From Sclerotiophoma versabilis (taxonomy: Eukaryota; Ascomycota; Dothideomycetes; Pleosporales; Didymellaceae): DNA of 64,000 nt. This document shows positions 53,810 to 64,000 of this stretch, piece by piece (positions within the stretch are counted from its first letter, which is position 1; every line of letters starts with the position of its first letter). Below the pieces are notes generated by a model. The model saw only the letters and a program-made list of their open reading frames with translations. It was not told the DNA's origin and ran no database searches. The position numbers and the translations under genes were made by a program. The stretch lies in NCBI GenBank assembly GCA_012274445.1, contig JAAROD010000014.1, positions 613,001 through 677,000 on the forward strand, given 5' to 3'.

Positions 53810-54766
53810 ATGAGAGTTGTCATCACCGGCGCCGGCGGCTTTGTCGGCCAGATCCTTGCTAAGAAACTCATCGAGACCGACCCCTCTACATCGCTGGTTC
53901 TCGCAGACGTTAAAGAACCACCGAATCCGACCGATTCGAAGAATGTGAAGACTATTGCGGCGGATCTAACGGACCCTGCGGCGGTTGATGTGCTGTTCGA
54001 GAATGCGCCAGATGCTGTGTACATTCTGCATGGTATCATGTCCAGTGGTTCGGAAGCAAACCTCGGTCTTGGACTGAAGGTCAACTTCGACAGCGTGAGG
54101 CATTTGATCGATGTTGCCAGGGTAAGACAGCCCGGCATCAAGATCGTGTTCACAAGTTCGTGTGCGGTCTTTGGGCGTGCGGCTGTCAAGAACGTGGCTA
54201 CCGAGACGGACATCGTTCCCATGCCAGAGAGCAGCTACGGCACACAGAAGCTCATGATCGAGTTCCTCGTCAACGACTACTCCCGCCGAGGCCTCATTGA
54301 TGGACGTGTGGTTCGTCTACCGACTGTGTTCGTACGAGCTGGAGCTCCTACAGCAGCTGCATCATCATTTGTGTCTGGAATAGTTCGCGAGCCTGTCAAT
54401 GGACAGGAGTCTGTACTCCCAGTCGATCCCAACATCGGAATCTGGTTGACATCGCCACGAGCCTTGGCCACCAACTTGGTACATGCTATCAAAGTCCCAG
54501 CTGAGAAGTTCGGCCACTTCAGACAGGTGCTGCTGCCCGGCTATACGGCGACGAGCGGGGACATCCTGGAAGCACTGGAGAAGGTTGCTGGAAAGGAAGT
54601 CCGGTCAAGAGTCACGGAGCAGATCGACGAGGGTATTCAGAAGATTGTTTTGAGCTGGCCTGCCAAGTACGACACAACAAGAGCAAAGGAGTTGGGCTTC
54701 TCGGAAGACGTTGGGCTGGAACAGACCATTATTGACTTCATTGAGGGCGAGAAGCAGAAGAAGTAG
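53810..54766 (+). CDS. NAD-dependent SDR, D-erythronate dehydrogenase (DenD)-like
   Basis: An extended short-chain dehydrogenase of 318 residues without introns. The ATG at 53810 starts MRVVITGAGGFVG, the nucleotide-binding loop; in-frame sequence before it looks like leader. The catalytic serine lies in TSSCAVFG and the Y-x-x-x-K pair in SSYGTQK (Tyr143, Lys147). LVNDYSRRGLIDGRVVRLPT and SFVSGIVREPVNG match the subfamily that contains bacterial D-erythronate dehydrogenase DenD. The fungal substrate is not established, so a sugar-acid role is only inferred. No signal peptide is seen and a cytosolic location is likely. The annotation as a DenD-type epimerase-like SDR is firm; its pathway here is not. 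Confidence 0.85.
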   Translation: MRVVITGAGGFVGQILAKKLIETDPSTSLVLADVKEPPNPTDSKNVKTIAADLTDPAAVDVLFENAPDAVYILHGIMSSGSEANLGLGLKVNFDSVRHLIDVARVRQPGIKIVFTSSCAVFGRAAVKNVATETDIVPMPESSYGTQKLMIEFLVNDYSRRGLIDGRVVRLPTVFVRAGAPTAAASSFVSGIVREPVNGQESVLPVDPNIGIWLTSPRALATNLVHAIKVPAEKFGHFRQVLLPGYTATSGDILEALEKVAGKEVRSRVTEQIDEGIQKIVLSWPAKYDTTRAKELGFSEDVGLEQTIIDFIEGEKQKK

Positions 54767-57740
54767 AAAAAAATTACATTATGATTGAAGTCCCAATGGA
54801 ACAAAAACGATTGATCTGGCACCGTTTTAGCGAAGGCGTGTCGCATGAGTGGCGTATGAGTTCACCTTAACAGCTATTTTTCACTAGCAAGCACGCACGC
54901 TTCGTTTGCGCACTGTAATATCTTGCACAATCGATCAATCCAGACACGATACATCACACGAAAGAGTCCCATTGGCTGATAACTCTCTAGCATCGAGATT
55001 GAACGACTGTCTCCAATTACAGCTTTGCTGGAGTCATCTTCGTTTCACAGCATAACGCACATCAACAATACAATCGTGATTGCGCCGGCTGCTCTTCGTA
55101 TTACACCTATTTTAAGCAACAGCTGTGCCATCGCCCCCGACTTTACAGCCTCACCCACAGCCTAAAACTGGATTGCGTCGGTCTTTACATAATCTCCTGA
55201 TTGGTCACAGTCATCTACGTCTTCTTACCCAGAATGCTCGAATTCCGAAGTGCCGGTCATGCTCTCAACGAGATGCAACGTCCCATGTCCGGAAAGCATA
55301 GAGGCGGTGTGATACTAATGAGATACTGTACACATATCAAGCTTGAGAGAGCTGAGCACGATAGCTTACAAAAAAAAACATTCCGCATACCGCATGAGTG
55401 ATCTGAAGATGCCACTGGCAGGTTCGGGCTGCCTACGGAAGCTTGGTCTTGAAACACATGCGATGGATGGTGCCGTACATCCTTCCGAATCTCGTCTCCG
55501 AGACTTTGGTCGCAATAACAGCGGGCTAGTATATTATCATCCGAAGTTCACCCATTGCTCTGATGAAAGACTACGAGCTTGTCAACAAGGACTTTAGGAA
55601 GACAGATACAGAATTAGAGGGTTCAGACAGTTACTCTTGACCGACGTGGATTTGAAATGTGGTGTAGACTTCCTGTCACACAGCCAAGAAGGCCTACTTA
55701 GCATGCCGAATTTGGGGTGCAAATGTATGTACATTTTTGCCCTGTTTTCAGCTGCAATACTTCCCTAATTAGACATGTAGACGTACCGTGTCGATAGCAT
55801 CATGTATCAATGAACATCCCGTCCTAAAGTGACATGTTGGTAATTCGTTCAATGTATACCACGGCAAATTTATGAAACTACATTTCATACTCCCATATGC
55901 CTTCATCTTACGTCTTGCACTAAGACTTCTATCGAAATACTCGATAGCAGCTTCCATCCATAAATCGGGTCTTGTTAGGGGTCGTATTTGCGCTGCCATG
56001 AAGGGTAAGCCGGTTCTGGAGGTACTCGAACTGTCGAGACTTAGAGAACTGTAGGTCAAAAGAGATTGTCACATTATCGGTGCTGAACTTGAGAAGATTG
56101 GGATAGTCAGAGTATTGGTGGGAGGTCCTAGTCGTTGAATGCTACATGGCAGTTGACAATATCGATGATAAGCTTAACAACAGCACGCTCAGCAAGGTTT
56201 ATCGCTCTTTGAGTACTCTCTCCAGCTAAAGCGTCATGAGGCGTCGCGTTGGTCGAATGGTGCGCCATCTCTATGCAAGTCATACCACTCATAGACCAAT
56301 CAGCGCAAGCGTATTGTGGAGAACACAATGCGGAGGCACTCTGGGGTATATCGATAAGGAATGTGCAGCGTCGAGGAACATGCTGCTCAGCGCCCTGTGC
56401 TACCACGATAAGGGGCGGTCCGTGTTGTCAGCTCAGAAGCGAAAGCCATAGCGCTGCTATAGAGGACCAGAGGGGCTATGGTGTAGACAAGTTGTGGGAA
56501 GAAACAACTGCGGTGTTATGTGTGGACAACCGTCAGCACGACAGTCAACGAAGTACTGGTCTGACGTCGAATCGAAGCTGCGCTAGAAGAGCGCAGGAAC
56601 AAATATGAGCGGCCACTCACCGTAGCTCCCGAAGCACAAAGAGGGTCATGGAGCGCAAGCGCCGTACCAACGAAACAACTGTGAACAACGATGGAAGAGC
56701 CACGACCGATGGTGGCCAGACCTTGCATCGCCCTCCGACTTTGAGCGACCGGGACCGCAATTTCGGATTGCATAGTCGGCAAGAGCGCTCCATTACTGTG
56801 GCGAGACTGAGCTTAAAGTATTGCAGTTCATTCGTAGGTGTGAAGCACGGATACTTGGGTGAGAGCGAAGAACGCTTCTGGAGATTCCGCTGGTGGCCGT
56901 AGCGCAGGGCTACGTAGCGCTCAGTGGCTATTCTGCCACATACGCGGAGGAGTTGCTACAGCAGCCTTCATTGTCTTTGCTGAGCGCGGGTGGAAACTGA
57001 GGGCCTTGGTCTTCTGGAGGGCTGGAGCCACGCAAACACGCTGTTCAGCGACTTCGCAGCAATGCAAGGGCCTATGGTGCAAGTCCCTGATTTGCCTGCT
57101 GCATAATCCGCGACCCTCGGTTTGTTGGGTTAGGATGTCGCGGCTAGCCTCAAGGAAGGCGGTGAGCGCGCATACAGTACTCTATTTTTGCCACAAATGG
57201 ATTCGCTCGCTACAACAAGGGTTACAACATGACCCCAACGCGCGCTTCAAAACAACAGAACAGCCTCGCAGTGCCCATGGCCAGGTGGCAACAGCATAAT
57301 TGGGGACATGGGGCCAAAGAGAAAACTTCAGCAGCACCCTGCCGGCCTTCATTGGCGTCAGGACAGACCGTGTGGGCGAACCTCGCCCGGTTGTGGAAGG
57401 AGCGCCACGCACGCGCTGGCCTACAGGGGGTCCGTGCGCTTGTGAAATTTTGATAACCCACATCCCACCGTGATTTAAGAACGTGGAGGGGCACATTTGC
57501 GTCGTCTTTCAGTCCACTGCCTTTCTCTCAGGGCCGCCAAAAAAAAGTTTCCCGTGTGATTTCAGCTGTTTAGAGAGCTGTCTGTCACATTTCTCGCGTT
57601 GTGCGATTTGATACCCCGGTAGACCTCCGTCTATCTTTTCACCGAAAGGTTTTGTTAGGCCCCGCCGCCTTCGCTTATCCGTATAAGAGGACTGTCGCCC
57701 TCTTTTTTTCTACCCTCAACCACCACACACCTCTCCAAAC
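54767..57740. other. Gene-poor stretch upstream of EF-3, 3 kb
   Basis: No frame here has recognisable family sequence; the longest (56859-57299, plus) codes 146 low-information residues. No transposon ends or RNA genes are recognised. The final 80 bp form a typical strong fungal promoter end: TATAAG at 57682-57687, then a pyrimidine-rich stretch leading to CAACCACCACACACC and the EF-3 start. Confidence 0.45.
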
Positions 57741-60700
57741 ATGGCGCCCGCAGCTCTGCACGACGCCGCCGCCGTCAAGAGCGAGAACAGCAAGGCTGTC
57801 AAGGTTCTTGAGGAGCTTCTCAGCAAGCTCACCGTCTCCAAGGCGCAGGATGAGATCAACTCTTCTGCTGCCTCGATTGCCACCTTCATCAACGGTGACA
57901 TCGAGGAGGCTGATGCCCCTACCAAGTATGTTGAGCCCCCTTGCTCTGGACTGTACGAGCACCAGTACTAACACCTACTCAGGGCTGTCGAGCTTCTGAA
58001 GAAGCAGCTCGCCAACAAGAAGGATGCCGTCGCCCGCGAGCGCGCCCTCGATGCCATCCGCGCTATCGCCCAGCACGCCCAGGTCTCCGCTGCCGTCGAG
58101 CCCTACCTCGTTGCCCTCCTGCCCAACGTCCTCGCCGCTGTCGGTGACAAGATGTCTGGTGTCAAGGTCGCTGCTCAGACCGCCGCTGAGGCCATCGTCG
58201 CTGCCGCCAACCCCAACGCCGTCAAGGCCATCATCCCCCACCTCTCACACTCCCTCGAGTCCGCTCAGAAGTGGCCCGAGAAGATGACCGACCTCAAGTG
58301 CATTGAGACACTTACCGCCTCTGCCCCCGCTCAGATGGCTTTCCGTGTCCCTGACTTGATCCCCGTCATCTCCGGTGCTATGTGGGACACCAAGCCTGAG
58401 GTCAAGAAGGCCGCTTACGCCACCATGGAGAAGCTCTGCTCCTTGATCTCCAACAAGGATATTGAGCGCTTCATCCCCGAGCTCATCAAGTGTATTTCCA
58501 AGCCTGAGAACGTCCCCGAGACCGTCCACTTGCTCGGTGCTACTACCTTCGTCACTGACGTCCACGAGCCTACTCTGGCCATCATGGTCCCTCTTCTTGA
58601 GCGTGGTCTCGTCGAACGCGAGACTGCCATCAAGCGTAAGACCGCTGTCATCATTGACAACATGTGCAAGCTTGTCGAGGACCCCCAGATTGTCGCCGCT
58701 TTCTTGCCCAAGCTTATGCCTGCTCTTGAGAAGAACCACGACAACCTTGCCGACCCTGAGGCTCGTGAGAAGACTCGCCAGGCTCTCGACACCCTCATCC
58801 GTGTCGGTGCCGTCAAGGATGGCAAGATCCCCGAGCTCGAGAGGTACGGTGACATTGCCACCATTGCCGGCCACCTCAAGGCTGTCCTTCCCTCCAAGTA
58901 CAAGCTTGATGACAAGTTCACTCCTGTCGTCGACTACATCGGTGCCATCGGTGGTCAGCTCATTGACGAGAAGGACTACGAGGGCCTGAACTGGCAGGCT
59001 AACGCCGGTCCTTTCGTCGCCGTCCTTGTCGGCGATGAGGAGGCCAAGGACATCACCGAGAACCTCCGCAAGAGGTCTCTCCCCGCCTCTGTTGCTGAGG
59101 AGACGGCTGAGCCTGATGAGGAGGAGGGTGAGGATCTCTGCAACTGCACATTCAACTTGGCCTACGGTGCTAAGATTCTGCTCAACCAGACCCACCTTCG
59201 CCTGAAGCGTGGTCAGCGTTACGGTCTTTTGGGACCCAACGGTTCCGGTAAGACCACTCTTATGCGTGCCATCAACAACGAGCAGGTTGAGGGTTTCCCC
59301 AAGCAGAGCGAGGTCAAGACTGTCTACGTCGAGCACGACTTGGACTCTGACGACACTGAGATGACCGTCATCGGCTGGACCATCAAGAAGCTTCGCGACG
59401 TTGGTATCCAGGATGACCAGGAGAGCATTGAGAACACTCTCAAGGAGTTCGGCTTCACCCAGGAGCAGATCAGCGGTCCTATCACTGCCCTCTCCGGTGG
59501 TTGGAAGATGAAGCTTGCGCTTGCGCGTGCTGTCTTCGAGAAGCCTGACATCCTGCTCCTCGACGAGCCCACCAACCACATGGACGTCAAGAACGTCAAG
59601 TGGCTCGAGGACTACCTCATCAGCTCTCCTTGCACATCCATCGTCATTTCCCACGACAGCAAGTTCTTGAACAACGTCATCCAGCACGTCGTTCACTACG
59701 AGCGCTTCAAGCTCAAGCGTTACAGGGGTAACCTCGACGAGTTCGTTAAGCGCGTGCCCTCTGCTAAGTCTTACCACGAGCTCAGCGCCTCCGACTTGGA
59801 ATTCAAGTTCCCTGAGCCCGGTTTCCTCGAGGGTGTCAAGACCAAGGCCAAGGCTATCCTCCGTGCCACCAACATGAGCTTCCAGTACGAGGGTACTTCC
59901 AAGCCCCAGATCTCCGACATCACCTTCCAGTGCTCGCTCAGCTCCCGTATTGCCGTCATTGGTCCCAACGGTGCCGGAAAGTCCACCCTCGTCAACGTCT
60001 TGACTGGTGAGCTTGTCCCTACCTCTGGTGAGATCTACCACCACGAGAACATCCGTATCGCCTACATTAAGCAGCACGCTTTCGCCCATATCGATCACCA
60101 CCTTGACAAGACTCCTTCCGAGTACATCCAGTGGCGTTTCCAGACTGGTGAGGACCGTGAGACCATGGACCGCGCCAACAAGATCGTCACCGAGGAGGAC
60201 GAGAAGGCCATGGACAAGATCTACAAGATCGAGGGTACCCAGCGTCGTGTCATTGGTATCAACTCCCGCAGGAAGTTCAAGAACTCCTACGAGTACGAGT
60301 GCTCGTTCGCTCTCGGTGAGAATGTCGGCATGAAGAACGAGAGGTGGACACCCATGATGTCTGCTGACAACGCATGGATTCCCCGTTCCGAGATCATGGC
60401 CTCTCACGCCAAGATGGTCGCTGAGGTCGATCAGAAGGAGGCTCTCGCCTCTGGTCAGTTCCGTCCTCTTGTCCGTAAGGAGATTGAGTCTCACTGCGCC
60501 AACTTCGGTCTTGATGCTGAGCTTGTTTCTCACTCGCGTATGCGTGGTCTGTCTGGTGGTCAGCGTGTCAAGGTCGTCCTTGCTGCCTGCTCGTGGCAAC
60601 GCCCCCACTTGATCGTCCTTGACGAGCCTACCAACTACCTCGACCGTGACTCTCTCGGTGCCCTGTCCAAGGCCATCAAGTCCTTCGAGGGTGGTGTCAT

Positions 60701-61094
60701 CATCATCACTCACTCTGCCGAGTTCACCAAGAACCTCACTGAGGAAGTCTGGGCTGTCCTTGACGGCAAGATGACTCCTTCCGGACACAATTGGGTCCAG
60801 GGTCAGGGTGCTGGTCCCCGTCTCACTGAGAAGGGTGACGAGGAGGAGAAGGTTAGTTCATTTACCCTCTAATTGACGTAAACATGCTAACATAATCACA
60901 GTTCGACGCTATGGGTAACAAGATTGCTGGTAAGTTTTTCCGCCACCTAGTGCTTGCTTGAATGATTACTAACGATCTTTGCAGCTACCGAGAAGAAGAA
61001 GAAGCTCACATCCGCCGAGATGCGCAAGAAGAAGAAGGACCGTATGGCCCGTCGCAAGCGCGGTGAGGAGGTCTTCTCCGATGAGGACGACTAA
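57741..61094 (+). CDS. tef3: Translation elongation factor 3 (EF-3), ABC-F-type ATPase
   Basis: EF-3 is the fungal ribosome-associated ATPase that helps release the E-site tRNA. Four exons (57741-57925, 57983-60851, 60902-60929 and 60985-61094) with introns of 57, 50 and 55 bp give 1063 residues, close to the usual 1045-1055. HEAT repeats fill about 1-330. A connecting acidic segment precedes ABC domain 1, with Walker A GPNGSGKTT (about 477), signature LSGGWKMKLALARA and DEPTNHMD. ABC domain 2 has Walker A GPNGAGKST (about 724), signature LSGGQRVK and DEPTNYLD. A chromodomain-like insert (EYECSFALGENVG) lies within it. The Lys-rich C-terminus, typical of ribosome binding, is coded by the last small exons. 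Strong C-ending codon bias fits very high expression. Confidence 0.97.
60902..60929 (+). other. tef3: 28-bp internal exon of EF-3
   Basis: This exon codes only FDAMGNKIA plus one base. Flanking introns (GTTAGT..ACAG and GTAAGT..GCAG with TACTAAC) are well formed, and the join leads into the Lys-rich tail ATEKKKKLTSAEMRKKKKDR. Confidence 0.85.
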
Positions 61095-61459
61095 ACGTAT
61101 CGCCCCCGAAAAGTCTTTCTTTGTTCTTCATGACTGTTATGGTATACGCATACCAGGCTTAGAGTTTGCCTATGATAATGAGGGTAGCAGTGATCATGGC
61201 TGGCGTCAGGATTTCAAAATTTGCGAGGTTTTTGCTTTGACAGCCCGCGCATTTTGCGGTTCGATCTCGCTGTAGATAGAAATAGATTCCCACAACACTT
61301 TCACACATACATCATCTGCTTGTGGTGATTCTGCTCGACCGTTGCTGCTGTTTTGTATATTAAGCTTGGTGCAGCTAGTCGATCATCGTATCGAGGTCCT
61401 CCAGAGTACATTGTTTGCTTCAAAACAGTTCGAACTTTCGGCAGCCCCTTTCTCGCCCA
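61095..61459. other. Convergent 3' region, EF-3 and Egt2-like gene
   Basis: This 365-bp stretch of facing 3' UTRs contains no recognised gene. Confidence 0.4.
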
Positions 61460-63092
61460 TTAATTATTCTCAGTAGACTTGGTCCACTCGCCTCCGTTGG
61501 CCCTCTCGCACAATTCCTTTAACAGTGGCACCGCACTCTCAAAATCACTGAGCTCCAGGTACACCTGTCCACTCAACCTCGCCCACCACTCACCGCCGTA
61601 AAACAGTGTCTGCAAGAACGTATTGTAGTCATTCGCCATCTTCCTGAGCAGCCAGATAGTGAGCGCCCCTCCTACACTCTCTTTGCTCATTCCGGCCTTC
61701 TCGCCAGCCTGTTGCGCCTTCTCGGCATCTATTGGCAAGCGTACCATGGACATGCAGCACTGACTCAGCGTCCTGGTCTTGTTATCCAACACCTCGGTGC
61801 CCAGAGAGCTTGCAACAAGCTGTCCAGCGTCCTGAGCAAGCTTTGTGCAGTACTCGATGATGGCTTTTTCGCCGCCGAGGCTCTTGCGCCACTCTAGTGC
61901 TTTGGGAACGCACAAGTAGGGTGAGTTGTCGATGGTGCCGACGAATTCAAAGTTGCCGATGTACTCTGACTCTACGTCACCACCAAACGCGCCCTTGGGG
62001 TTGATGGTGTTAGGGACCAAATCCAGTGACTTGAAACCCCAGGATGTTGGTAGTGTCGAGCGGATGAGGTGTTGATTGCGCACTGGCACATACAGGACTG
62101 CACAGCCACGGGGTACATGGAGCCATCTACACAATCATTAGCATCAAATGCCGAGTAAGGAGAGAGCTACGATATACTCACTTATGACAATTGCTTGTCA
62201 GAAAGTCCGGGTCCAGTTTCCCAACATCAAGTTCCAGATGCCCAATTCCATGCGCTCCATCCACACAACTCAACACGCCCAACTCTTTGCACACCTGCAC
62301 CAGACGTTCGAACGGGACGCGCACGCCAGGCATACTCACAACAGTGTCGAAAATAGCGATTTTTACCTTCCCGCCTGCATCTTGCACGTCTTGCACTTTC
62401 TGCTTAAACAAAGCGACCAGCCTGTCATCTTCCACCGGATACGTGTACTCTACCCTGGCACTCTTCGCAGGCGTAGTCTCGGTGATGTACTCAACAGTCG
62501 TGTAGCATGCTTTGTAGATAGTAGCAAAGTAGAGGATATGGTCGCCGTCTTCGAACTTCAAGTTGCGCAACACAGTATTGACGCCGGTTGTAGCGTTTGG
62601 GACAAAGACGACAGTTTTCGGAGGCGCGTTGATGAGTCCTGCAACGGCGGCACGAGCTACGTTGAGGTGTTCTGGGTATTTGTAGCGGATGAAATCGTCG
62701 GGGCGGGCTTCTGTTGCGTCTTGGAAGGAGCGCAAGACGGAGCGGATGGGGAGGGGATAAGTGCCGAAGGAACCTAGTGAATTTGTCAGGGTCTGATAGA
62801 TACTGGTAGATGTTACATAGAATGCCGAGTGCCATGAAGATATTGCATGCTCCAAGCAAGAACGGTGTATCATTGGTGCCTCTCGAACTTGAGACGTAGT
62901 CATTGATAAGTTCCAAGACTGATGCGCGTCGATGGTTTTCGTGCGCAACAGCCGCGTACTGTACTCACCATGATTGAGATTCAAATATCCCTTCTCAAAC
63001 ATGAAATCCTTCTCTCTCAATTCTTTCCCAAATTTGACGCCATCCTTCTGCCTCACGGGCAACGACGAATTGCTTTCTGCGATAGAGCCCAT
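61460..63092 (-). CDS. PLP-dependent class V aminotransferase-fold enzyme, Egt2-like
   Basis: A pyridoxal-phosphate enzyme of the aminotransferase class V / cysteine desulfurase fold. It resembles the fungal hercynylcysteine sulfoxide lyase Egt2, the last step of ergothioneine synthesis. Three exons (62969-63092, 62182-62773 and 61460-62126) with introns of 195 and 55 bp give 460 residues. Joins restore YLNLNHGSFGTYPLPIR and SNCHKWLHVPRGCAVLYVP. PNATTGVNTVLRNL binds the cofactor phosphate region, DGAHGIGH holds the aspartate that pairs with the PLP ring nitrogen, and the Schiff-base lysine is in CHKW. FIRYKYPEHLN and LIRSTLPTSWGF are typical of this fungal group, which is otherwise often called isopenicillin-N-epimerase-like. 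Ergothioneine synthesis is an inference; no Egt1 gene is in the window. Confidence 0.85.
62774..62968 (-). other. 195-bp stop-free intron of the Egt2-like gene
   Basis: This is the longest intron of the window (the others are 46-84 bp). It starts GTGAGT and ends CACTAG. It is a multiple of three and contains no in-frame stop, so retention would insert 65 residues between HG and SFGTYP. The spliced form matches the family, so I take it as an intron. Confidence 0.75.
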
Positions 63093-63570
63093 CTTTGTCG
63101 AGATCTTGTATTGGAATTATAGACAGAAAGTGGCGATTCAGCGCCTTTCTTATACTTCCTGCAGTGACTCGGGTATCGTAAACTGTGGATTGCAGTCATA
63201 GATGTAGAATGCACAGACACGATAGGGCGTGGTGTAGCAGTGGGCCGGTCCAATAAACTGTGCCGATTGGCGAATCAGCATTCAGCAAGATAATGACAGC
63301 CAATGAGAGTGTAGTGTCGGCTATTGGCGGTGCGAGGAACCGTGAATATGAGTCTTGCGTTGTGCATTGCCATGGGCACTTCTATTGCTTGGAACCTGTC
63401 ACAGTATTCTCATTTCTAATTTGGCTTGCTACTGAGATGTAAATAAGATCCCTATTCCCTGCCGATCTGTCTGACTTTCTTGTTCACTCTTGTGTGCATC
63501 GCCAGGATGATGAATTATGTACATTGTCTATAGAAAGGAGCAGTCGTAACGAACGATTCAACTGCCAGTT
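63093..63570. other. Egt2-like promoter and 3' region of edge gene
   Basis: A 478-bp stretch between two minus-strand genes. No TATA box or gene is recognised. Confidence 0.35.
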
Positions 63571-63955
63571 TTAGATTGTACGCAGGCCTCTTGCCTTCTC
63601 GGCGGCCATGCGTCGTCTGTACTGATCCCGGAACTGAATACGACCATATGTTCCCAGACCAACCGCAAGAATAAAGAAACCAGTCCAGATGCTAGTAACG
63701 ACTAAGCCAATGGGAAAGAAGGCGAGAGATGTACCGGGTACAACGAAAGGAGCGGCCTGGAACACAGCAGAGGTAGCTGCTGCTGCGGCGGTGGGGTCGG
63801 CGTTTGAGGGCGCATTTGCATCAGCCTTTTGAGCGAAGACTCCGTTGACGAAGCGAGCTTCCTTGTTGGAGAGAGTGGTAGTGACGTCAGCATTTGTTGT
63901 AGGGTTGCGCGCAGCCAGGTCGATCTGAGGGACGAGCAGCGGTTGAAGTGCCTCA
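63571..63955 (-). CDS. Membrane protein, 3' exon (5' part outside window)
   Basis: The last exon of a minus-strand gene codes about 127 residues, ending in a stop at 63571-63573. An acceptor (CTAACTCATAGCACAG) ends at 63956, and GTACAT at the very window edge could be its donor, which would make a 45-bp intron. The visible part has an Asn/Thr-rich segment, an alanine stretch, one strong membrane helix (FFPIGLVVTSIWTGFFILAV), and a basic cytosolic tail (RRRMAAEKARG). The layout suggests a type I membrane protein with its signal peptide in the missing exon. No family is recognised, and any function is unknown. Confidence 0.65.
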
Positions 63956-64000
63956 CTGTGCTATGAGTTAGCGGTGATCTTGACGCATGCTCTGATGTAC

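Noticed and set aside
58245..60788. 847-codon open frame antisense to EF-3
   Set aside because: It lies exactly opposite the EF-3 coding region. The strong C-ending codon bias of EF-3 removes stops from this antisense frame. Its translation (Leu/Val/Gly/Asp-rich) has no family features.

Overview
The window is nuclear DNA of a filamentous ascomycete, most likely a Dothideomycete of Pleosporales type. The evidence is eukaryotic genes with short GT..AG introns (mostly 47-84 bp) and CTRAY branch points, a fungus-specific translation elongation factor EF-3, a fungal Sec62, a BSC6-type transporter, a GH7 cellulase, and a fungal nitrate assimilation locus. The order is assigned from the general look of the proteins and is an inference. 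I built 25 gene models by joining reading frames across splice sites that restore family-conserved protein sequence. Both ends of the window cut a gene.

Left part (1-8 kb): the 5' end of nitrite reductase (niiA) and a complete nitrate reductase (niaD), head to tail on the minus strand. The niiA upstream region has two NirA-type motifs and several GATA motifs. Next come a mitochondrial Irc3-type helicase and, diverging from it, a Pol I initiation factor of Rrn5 type. The Rrn5 model needs a GC-AG intron and then carries a perfect Zn(II)2Cys6 motif. From 10.9 to 29.4 kb lie a secreted M28 metallopeptidase, a type-B carboxylesterase, an orphan gene, the ER-Golgi SNARE Bos1 (with an ATG-only first exon), an aldehyde dehydrogenase, a BSC6-type MFS transporter, a secreted GH7 endoglucanase, two small uncertain genes and an NAD(P)-binding oxidoreductase.

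Middle (30-50 kb): a 1654-residue O-GlcNAc-transferase-type protein (TPR plus GT41) below a very GC-rich, minisatellite-bearing upstream region; Sec62; a conserved coiled-coil protein; a PH-domain protein; the DNA glycosylase MutY; and an Mep/AMT ammonium transporter. Right part (51-64 kb): a secreted carboxylesterase, a DenD-like short-chain dehydrogenase, EF-3, an Egt2-like PLP enzyme and the 3' part of a membrane protein.

The window is mostly ordinary housekeeping and secreted-enzyme territory. Nitrate reductase, nitrite reductase and the ammonium transporter form a functional theme (NO3- to NO2- to NH4+, plus ammonium uptake), but the transporter is 44 kb from the reductases. The longer gene-poor stretches (14.3-16.4, 25.7-28.6, 35.5-38.0, 41.2-43.1 and 54.8-57.7 kb) show no recognisable gene. 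I found no clearly new multi-gene system. The items most worth checking are the Rrn5/Zn2Cys6 protein with its GC-AG intron, the shortened iron-sulfur loop of MutY, a stop-free 195-bp intron in the Egt2-like gene, the ATG-only exon of bos1 and the GC-rich island above the GT41 gene.
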